Shown here: piece by piece, positions 54,011 to 64,000 of the stretch
How the letters are laid out: each line of letters begins with the position of its first letter
Position numbering within the stretch: position 1 is the first letter of the stretch
Origin: Cacajao melanocephalus
Taxonomy: Eukaryota; Chordata; Mammalia; Primates; Pitheciidae
Direction: 5' to 3'
NCBI GenBank assembly: GCA_963573385.1
Contig: CAUYLG010047227.1
Coordinates: forward strand, 53,421 to 117,420
Length of the DNA: 64,000 nt
The notes under the pieces: model-generated
The model's input: the letters and a program-made list of their open reading frames with translations, nothing else
Databases searched by the model: none
What the model was told of the DNA's origin: nothing
Made by a program: the position numbers and the translations under genes

Positions 54011-54775
54011 GAGAGAGGCCTTTGTTCGCCTCACCCCATCTGACTGCCCCGTGCTCTGTTCCAGCCTCATTTGCTCCCCAAGCCCCAACCTGGGTTCCTG
54101 CTCTGGCAACAAGGAGCAGGTGGCCGCCATGGGCGTTTTTGCGCCCCTCCCCTTAATCACCCAGGAAATCTCTGAGCTTGGCCACCTGCCCTGGGGGAGG
54201 AGACGCGGTGCCTGCGCACTGCACTCTGCTTCATCCCTTGCTGCCCTCCCCACGCCTGTGCCCCCCCTGGCGTTTGTGCTGTGTGACATCCCTCTGCTCC
54301 ACCGCTGCCTGAGGTTAGGGGCAGTCAGGCCAGCCGAGGCCACCCTTGGGTGAGGGCATTGGAGCCAGAGGGGTCTGCACTGACCACCTCCAAGTTTCTG
54401 GCACGGGCCCTATTCATAGGCTGTTCCCACCGCATCAGATTATAAAGTGCTGAAGCCAGAACCCAGACCGGGACATAAGGCCCAGAACCTGCGCAGTGCC
54501 GCCAGCACCGGCCACCATGCCACTGCCCTGCTGTGCCTCGACTTACCCATCTGCCGCTGGGGTAATCCTAACCATCTCTTACTGAAGGACTCTGCGTACC
54601 TTGTTCAAGTTCAGTGTGGTTGGACCATTGGTGGGAGGTGTTTTTCCTCCCCAAAGACTGTATTTTGAAAAGTACTAATAAAATACAGGAGGTGAGTAGC
54701 CAAAGCAGAATTTTAGGTGAATTCTGTTTCCTTATTGGTTGACATTGAATATTCAGAGATGCAAAGGAATTTATT
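54011..54775. other. Alu-free flank of CpG island
   Basis: Contains an acceptor-like CTCTGTTCCAG (54,063), the Kozak ATG at 54,129, NRF1-like CTGCGCAGTGC (54,489), a MIR-like scrap (CTCGACTTACCCATCTGCCG, 54,538) and an AATAAA at 54,678. Could be a short transcript, but none is proven. Confidence 0.4.
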
Positions 54776-55058
54776 TTCATTTATTTATTTTTGAGACAGA
54801 GTCTTGCTTTGTCACCCAGGCTGGAGTGCAGTGGCCTCGATCTTGGCTCACTGCAACCTCTGCCTCCTGGGTTCAAGTGATTCTCCTGCCTCAGCCTCCA
54901 GAGGCATGTGCCACTATGCCCAGCTAATTTTTTGTATTTTTAGTAGAGACAGGGTTTCACCGTGTTAGCCAGGATGGTCTCAATCTCCTGACCTTGTGAT
55001 CTGCCCACCTTGGCCTCCCAAAGTGCTGGGATTACAGGTGTGAGCCACCGAGCCTGGT
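54776..55058 (-). mobile_element. Alu (Y-like) with small deletion
   Basis: Flanks GATGCAAAGGA / GGTGCAAAGGA. CAGCCTCCAGAGGCATGTGC lacks the AGTAGCTGGGATTACAGG block. Confidence 0.95.
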
Positions 55059-55690
55059 GCAAAGGACTGTTTTTTAATCCATGGGGTTGGGGGGTGAGTA
55101 TTGAAAGATCTGAGTGCTTTGGCTCTTGCCAAAGCACGTGGATAAAGGAAGGTTCTGGTTGTGTGCAGGGCGTTCACAGGCAAGCTTGTGTGTCATGGGT
55201 GGGCACGCCCCAGGGCCCAGAGCCCCGGTGTGGGTTCTGTGTGGCCTTAGGCAAAAATCAGACCCCATCTGGTTTCCTGGCCTATTTTTGTGGGAAAGGC
55301 AACTTATCTGTCAGGAAAACTTCAGATATAAGAGGGACAGGGCTTAGGACAGTGACCCCTGCAGTGGGGACTTAGGGGAGCCATAAGGGACAGGCTGCTT
55401 TGAGTCTTTCCTTCCCCTGTCTGGGAGCAGCCTGCTCTGAGAGGATCCAGGAGGGGCCAACCAGGGTCCTACCCCCTAGGATGGATCAGATCCAATGGGG
55501 GAAACTGAGACTTTTCCTCTTTGGTCTTTCAAGGGCCAGCCTGTGGCCTGGAGCCTCCAGGAGCCTCAGTCCCAGCAAGGAGCAGAAGGCTGGCAGAGAG
55601 GCAGAATCTCCATGGCAGGTGGAGGACACAAGTGATGGGGACAGAGTCCTGGCAGCACTGAGTTCTTGCTCCCAGCATCCCCACAGCCAG
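55059..55690. other. Alu-free stretch, no gene assigned
   Basis: A near-palindromic GTGCTTTGGCTCTTGCCAAAGCAC lies at 55,114-55,137 (12-base arms with a short loop). Frames are short. Confidence 0.4.
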
Positions 55691-56462
<772 letters not shown>

Positions 56463-56503
56463 TATGCCCATTGTTAAATGCTGTTTTTGAAAAATATGCA
56501 TTA

Positions 56504-56935
<432 letters not shown>

Positions 56936-57194
56936 CTGCTTCTAGGCACAGGGTCCGTGGGCCTTGCCTGTCCTGAGACCCCCTCAGCCAGACTCCACCC
57001 ATGGAGACCTTTACTCTGTGGCTGGGTCCTTCTTGGAGGACTCTGGGCCTTCTGTGGTCTGAGTCTTGGAGCACCGTAATATTGCTGTGCTGTTCAGCTC
57101 TGGCAGTCACTCCAGTTGGAGGGTCTGTGCCCCTCAGTCCTTGTGCCCTTTTTGTCCCCTTTCTTTAAAAAATTAAAAAAATATATTTTTCTTT
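56936..57194. other. Non-Alu spacer
   Basis: Unclassified, no gene seen. Confidence 0.4.
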
Positions 57195-57506
57195 TGATTA
57201 TTATTTTGAGATAGGGTCTCACTCTGTCACCCAGGCTGGAGTGCAGTTATATGATCATTGCTCTCTTGGCCACTTTCCCTAGCCTCAACCTCCTGGGCTT
57301 AAGCGATCCTCCTGCCTCAGCTTCTTGAGTAGCTAGGATTACAGGCCTGTGCTACCACACGTGGCTATTTTTTTTTTAATTTTGTAGAGAAGTAAAGATG
57401 GGTCTTGCTATGTTGCCCAGGCTGGTCTCGAACTCCAGGGCTCAAGTGATCTTCCCATCTTGGCCTCTCAAAGTGCTGGAATTGCAGGTTGAGCCACCGC
57501 ACCCTT
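57195..57506 (-). mobile_element. Alu, old (J-like)
   Basis: 'GATAGGGTCTCACTCTGTCA', insert CTCTCTTGGCCACTTTCCCT in the right arm, ends GAGCCACCGCACCC. Confidence 0.93.
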
Positions 57507-57945
57507 GGGCCCCCCTGGTGTGGGCTGGTGGTGCTTTCCCTCCAGCAGAGGGCACAGTCTGTGTTCTTAGGGACTCTAAGCTCAAGATCAAGTCGGTCTA
57601 GGACAGAGGGCTACCTCTTAGCCTGGGCAGGTCTTTCATTTAAATAGTTAAATGTGTACTTAAGTACTTCATTTAGCTCTACACTTTTATCACATCCTCC
57701 TTGGGGGACTGTCCTATGTGTGATCACTATCACTTTATTTTGGATGCACTCTTTTCCCTGATAGAAGCTATGCCTCACCCAGCCAAACCTATAACTTAGA
57801 TTACAGTCACATAGGAATTTTAACCAATTAGCCACGGGCCCACAGACTAAACAGAAATATCATCCTACATTCCTGCCAGCAGAGGTGTGTTGACAAAAAT
57901 AAAAAATATATATATTGTGCTTACAAAGCAAGTACAAACACTAAC
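57507..57945. other. Alu-free stretch with CTCF-type motif
   Basis: AT-rich right part, no gene seen. Confidence 0.4.
57542..57555 (+). promoter_or_regulatory. CTCF-type motif
   Basis: CCAGCAGAGGGCAC fits CCASYAGRKGGCRS at every position. Confidence 0.55.
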
Positions 57946-57960
57946 GAAGATTTGGTTTTT

Positions 57961-58097
57961 TTTTTTTTTCTTTTCTTTTTAAAGACAGGGTTTCACCATA
58001 TTGGTCAGGCTGGTCTGGAACTCCTGACCTCAGGTGATCCGCCCGCCTCAGCCTCCCAAAGTGTTGGGATTATAGGCGTGAGCCACCGCACCTGGCT
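57961..58097 (-). mobile_element. Alu left monomer (monomer 7)
   Basis: T-rich tail, TAAAGACAGGGTTTCACCAT, ends GAGCCACCGCACCTGGCT. Flanks GAAGATTTGGTTTTT / AAAGATGTGGTTTCT. Confidence 0.92.
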
Positions 58098-58147
58098 AAA
58101 GATGTGGTTTCTTTACCATTCTCAAAAGTTGCCTCAAATTTTTAGCT

Positions 58148-58440
58148 TTTTTTTTTTTGAGACAGAGTCTCGCTCTGTTGCCCAGGCTGGAGTGCAGTGG
58201 TGCAATCTTGGCTCACTGCAACCTCCATCTCCTAGTTTCAGTCGATTCTCCTGCCTCAGCCTCCTGAGTAGCTGAGATTACAGGCGCACACCACCACACC
58301 CAACTAATTTTTTTGTATTTTTAGTAGAGACGGGGTTTCACCATGTTGGCCAGGCTGGTCTGGAACTCCTGAGCTTGTGATTTGCCCGCCTCAATCTCCC
58401 AAAGTGCTGGGGTTACAGGCATGGGCCACTGCACCCAGCT
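58148..58440 (-). mobile_element. Alu, full-length
   Basis: T run, GAGACAGAGTCTCGCTCTGT, ends GGGCCACTGCACCCAGCT. Flanks AAATTTTTAGCTTT / AAATTTTTAACTTT. Confidence 0.96.
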
Positions 58441-59179
58441 AAATTTTTAACTTTTAAAAAAGAGACACATTCTTTATTTTTTTAAATCTTTAAAGTTTTC
58501 TATGTTTTGAATCCCCCGCATCTCAACACATCTCAGGTGGGAGAAATTAGCAGCCTATGGTGATACATTAGCTTCCCCAGAACACAGGCCCTGAGCCAGG
58601 GTTTGGTGCATGGGATGTTTATTGGGATCATGCCTTGTGAGGAGGAGCAGAATGAAGCTGGAGCGTGAGAGGGAGAGGTTGAGCCGGTAGTGCAGGTTCA
58701 ATAACAGCCCCAGCTGGTCCCACACCCCACGGGAGCTCTGGAGCTGCGGTTATCCCAAGCTGGATAGGTCAGGATGGTCAGGCCTCAGACCCTGCACAGA
58801 TTGTGGGGATTGGGCCACCTGGGACCTCATGACCTTGGGTGAGGCTTTCTCCGCAGGAGCTGAGGCTGAAGGCTATTCAACGTCAGTGCTCCCAGTGGCT
58901 AGGGGAACAAGGCCTTCTTTGAGGGGGTTAGGACAGTCCAACCTTGGGGTGGAGGCCAGGGAGCCCGGGTGTCCCTTCTGATGTCTGCCAGGACTTGTTA
59001 GTGGCCTCCCCTTAGCCATCTCTGGATGGGCTCAGTTGTTAGGACACGCTGCCTGCCCTGCTGGCTCTTGGTCCAGCCTCTGTGCCTATTGGCCTGTGCA
59101 GACCTCAGCTTACTTGGCCAATATCTCCTGGCAGAACACACCAAAAAGATAGCTATTGATCCTAGAGAAATGCTGATTG
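58441..59179. other. Alu-free stretch, no gene assigned
   Basis: AT-rich start, then GC-moderate DNA. It may hold an LTR-like or MER relic (GGTTCAATAACAGCCCC), which I could not name. Confidence 0.4.
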
Positions 59180-59468
59180 TTGGCTGGGCAAGGTGGCAAA
59201 CGCCTGTAATCCCAGCACTTTGGGAGGCTGAGGTGGACGGATCACAAGGTCAAGAGATCGAGACCAGCTTGGCCAACACGGTGAAACCCTGTCTCTACTA
59301 AAAATACAAAAATGAGCTGGGCATGGTGGGGCACACCGGTAGTCCCAGCTACTCAGGAGGCTGAGGCAGGAGAATCGCTTGAACCCAGGAGGGTGGAGTT
59401 TTCAGTGAGCCAAGATCATGCCATTGCACTTCAGCCTGGGCAACAAGAGTGAAACTCTGTACCAGATA
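59180..59468 (+). mobile_element. Alu, full-length (Y-like)
   Basis: 'GGATCACAAGGTCAAGAGAT' marks a Y-type. The tail has become (TA)n. Confidence 0.96.
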
Positions 59469-59489
59469 TATATATATATGTATGTATAG

Positions 59490-60460
<971 letters not shown>

Positions 60461-61278
60461 CCTTCAAGCCCAGGTCCCCATGAGGGGCTGGATCACCGCT
60501 ACTTGCGGACTGCTCCTGTGTTTTAGGAACTGCTTCCTCCTCTTCTCTTGCCTGTGGGATGGGACCTTTCCCCAAGCTCCTGTCTTTGTGCTTAATCTTT
60601 CTAACCCTATAATGTCTCCCTCAGCCATCCATCCTGAGCTGGAGTGTACCCTTTCCCTCTGTGTCAGACACCCCAGCCCTGAGCGTGCAGCCCTGACCGC
60701 CTCCCCAGGTGTGATAGCACCTGATGCCTGGGGGTCCCCTCGGGGACCATGTGTTGTCCAGGTGGGTTTGCCAACACAACTGTTTACCCCACAGCAAGGA
60801 GGGGAGGAGCAAGAAGAGCAAGCAGGGAGGGTCTGTCCAGCAGACACTGGACTGAGTGGGCTTCAAGGCCGCACGGAGTGAGTCGGCCAGTGGTGGGGCC
60901 CTGGGGACTCAAAGTAACCAATGGGGCGTGGCTGCCACAGCCCCCTGGGGGACTGGGAACTTGGCCCTGGAGAATGCCATGCAAGGCAGAGTTGTGTGGT
61001 TCCAGTGAGACTTCACAGCTTTTCCCTGTTCTGGGCAGGAGCTGTGTCCTTGCTGAGTAGCAGTGACCTTTAGGTGTTAATTCGAGCCCCTCAGAAACAC
61101 TTTGATAGGAAAACATGTGCTAGCCTGCCACTTTTCTCTCCCTTTCTCCCTTTCCAACAGCAAACACCCAGTGCAAGTAACTGCCAATGTACAGCTGCTG
61201 CAGCCCCGTCTTCACTCCCCTTGTAATGAAGTCGTGAGTGCCCTGGCGCATGGCTGCGTGCAGCACTCGTCAAGACGA
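60461..61278. other. Alu-free stretch with splice-like signals
   Basis: A plus-strand frame stays open from about 60252 to 60881, and minus frames overlap it. It includes the possible exon below and a strong acceptor-like CTTTCTCCCTTTCCAACAG at 61,142-61,160. Confidence 0.4.
60795..60877 (+). other. Possible internal exon, 83 bp
   Basis: Acceptor CTGTTTACCCCACAG and donor GCACGGAGTGAGT fit splice consensus. The interval is purine-rich (GGGGAGGAGCAAGAAGAGCA) and open in the frame giving QGGEEQEEQAG. No family recognised, and splice-like signals occur by chance in any 64 kb. Confidence 0.3.
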
Positions 61279-61735
<457 letters not shown>

Positions 61736-62160
61736 AGCTGGACCCAAAGGACACGCTTGCTACTACTCTGCCGGCTGTGGGTCCAGCATCCCTTCCTCTG
61801 GGAAGGCCCCAGTTCTGGTCTGACCCTGGCCCCAGGTCGGGTGATGGGGGATTTCATTCCTGTGCCCTCCGTGATTAGTTCAGGGGAGGGCGCAGGCACC
61901 AAGCTAGGCCCAGCAGCGTCCTCCCCTGACTCTCCTGCCAGAGCCGGTGGGAACAAGCTTCTCTTTTCTCGGCAGATACTTGAGCCTGGGGAGCACAGAG
62001 GGGACCAGCCCCGGGGAGCCGAGCCGGAACGGCAGAGCCCTGAGGACCAGGCCCTGGCCCAGCCCGGCCCACACCCAGCCGTTGTGCTGGTTGACTCATC
62101 TCTTTGCTTAATCGGGTTTGAGTTTGGTTTCTGTTCCTTCTGATGTCTGGTTCGCCCTGT
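61736..62160. other. Alu-free GC-richer stretch
   Basis: Holds the possible exon at 61,976. A plus frame is open 61709-62143. A MIR/L2-like scrap follows at 62,165-62,218. Confidence 0.4.
61976..62143 (+). other. Possible terminal exon
   Basis: Strong acceptor CTTCTCTTTTCTCGGCAG, then 55 open codons beginning ILEPGEHRGDQPRG, to a stop at 62,143. Joined to 60,795-60,877 a different frame is also open for about 45 codons. No recognised domain. Confidence 0.3.
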
Positions 62161-62174
62161 GGTCTCAGTATCTA

Positions 62175-62840
<666 letters not shown>

Positions 62841-62952
62841 ACTAGTGAGCACATTTTGAGGTCACCCTGACAGCGATCGCAGTCTGCAGTGGGCCCCAGC
62901 TGCTTTGTACCACCCCAAGCGCTCCCATCACGCCTGCTTTGGCTTTTGTTCT

Positions 62953-63310
62953 TTTTTTTTTTTTCAAGATGTAGTCTCGCTCTGTTGCCCAGGCTAGAGT
63001 GCCATGGTACCATCTCAGCTTGCTGCAGTCGCTGCCTCCTGAGTTCAAGCAATTCTTCTGTCTCAGCCTCCCGAGTAGCTTGGACTACAGGCTCATGCCA
63101 CCACACCTAGCTAATTTTGTATTTTTATAAATATATTTATATAAATATAAAAATATTTATATAATATAAAATATATTTATACAAATATAAAATATTTATA
63201 TATTTATATTTATTGGTCAGGTTGGTCTCAAACTCCTGACCTCACGTGATCTGCCTGCCTCAGCCTCCCAAAATGCTGGGATTGCAGTTGTGAGCCACTG
63301 TGCCTGTCTG
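62953..63310 (-). mobile_element. Alu with 88 bp AT expansion in its linker
   Basis: Right arm to CTAATTTTGTATTTTTA, then AT-only DNA at 63125-63213, then the left arm from GGTCAGGTTGGTCTC. Flanks GGCTTTTGTTCTT on both sides. Confidence 0.93.
63125..63213. repeat. (TATAAATA)n-type AT-rich array
   Basis: About 88 bases of A/T with only one C (ACAAATATAAAA), units TATAAATATATTTA and TTATATAAATATAA. Confidence 0.93.
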
Positions 63311-63500
63311 GCTTTTGTTCTTATTGCCTCTGTCTGGGAGGCATCCTCCTCCTCTCTTTCAGGGACTGGCTTAATTGCTTCTCTGAGAGTCTCCTGATTA
63401 CTGGGATCTAAATCCACAATCATCTCACTCCTCTGAATTAATTGTTTTCATGACACAGGGACAGTTCCCATTGCACCTACAGAAAGTGGCAGCTCCTGGG
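63311..63500. other. Non-Alu spacer
   Basis: Unclassified. CTCTCTTTCAGGGAC is acceptor-like on the plus strand, unsupported otherwise. Confidence 0.4.
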
Positions 63501-63800
<300 letters not shown>

Positions 63801-63845
63801 GAATAAGAAAGTGGCAGCTTTTGGAGGGAAGCGGGTATTCATAAA

Positions 63846-64000
63846 AAATTTTTTTTGATGGAGTCTTGCTCTTGTCACCCAAGCTGGAGTGCAGTGGTGC
63901 CATCTTGACTTGCTGCAACCTCTGCCTCCAAGGTTCAAGCAATTCTCCTGCCTCAGCCTCCTAAGTAGTTAGGATTACAGGTGTGCAACACTACATACTG
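63846..64000 (-). mobile_element. Alu, partial, cut by window end
   Basis: T run, GATGGAGTCTTGCTCTTGTC, right arm up to the window edge. Confidence 0.95.

Noticed and set aside
53060..54043. 327-codon plus-strand frame
   Set aside because: Spans the CpG-island promoter, is Pro/Arg/Ala-rich with competing minus frames, and is better read as promoter DNA.
54129..54353. 75-codon frame with a strong Kozak start (GCCGCCATGG)
   Set aside because: No homology recognised and no splice evidence. Mentioned in the CpG-island flank but not called as a coding sequence.

Overview
This is primate nuclear DNA, most likely human or another hominoid. The window is packed with Alu elements of J, S and Y type, alongside older MIR, L2, L1, MaLR-LTR and DNA-transposon relics, microsatellites and three CpG-rich patches. 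By my own tally of the listed intervals, Alu covers about 44% of the 64 kb (over 110 full, partial or nested copies). A plus-strand Alu was called from its GGC-GGG-type head, the 'CCTGTAATCCCAGC' block, the A-rich linker, the right arm and a 3' A tail. A minus-strand Alu shows the mirror image: a T run, 'GAGACGGAGT', then an end in 'GTGAGCCACCG...GGCC'.

No protein-coding gene could be assigned. Nearly all open frames are translations of Alu, of CA/TG arrays or of CpG-island DNA. The only transcript-like signals are two possible exons with good splice sites (about 60.8 and 62.0 kb) and two strong CpG-island promoter candidates (42.6-44.4 kb and 53.2-54.0 kb). The second carries a perfect CRE and several RFX X-box-like motifs. 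Three sites fit the CTCF core (8.7, 45.3 and 57.5 kb).

Layout. 0-10 kb: Alu clusters on old L1 and MIR, with a fold-back inverted repeat at 5.14-5.50 kb. 10-15 kb: diverged 7SL and U6 RNA pseudogenes nested among Alus, purine tracts, and an Alu carrying a copy of DNA from 0.4 kb away. 15-16 kb: weak CpG-rich patch. 16-24 kb: tandem Alus, an LTR U3 fragment, and a solo ERV LTR inserted into an Alu with a 4-5 bp target duplication. 24-42 kb: L1 and MLT1-type LTR relics riddled with Alus, a 430 bp CA-rich array and a 40 nt 5S rRNA retrocopy. 42.4-46.4 kb: Alu-free CpG island and flank. 46-52 kb: MIR, MER, L2, a full-length 7SL pseudogene and a second set of inverted repeats. 52.2-54.8 kb: Alu-free promoter-like region. 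55-64 kb: Alu clusters, MIR/MaLR/MER relics and the possible exons.

The most unusual theme is the record of Pol III RNA retroposition other than ordinary dimeric Alu: ten target-duplicated left-arm-only Alu monomers (four sharing the same two diagnostic changes), two 7SL copies, one U6 copy and a tailless 5S fragment. A second theme is short local copy-and-paste events (58, 84 and 44 bp) that look like templated insertions. Family names are from memory and all boundaries are good to about 5-20 bp.
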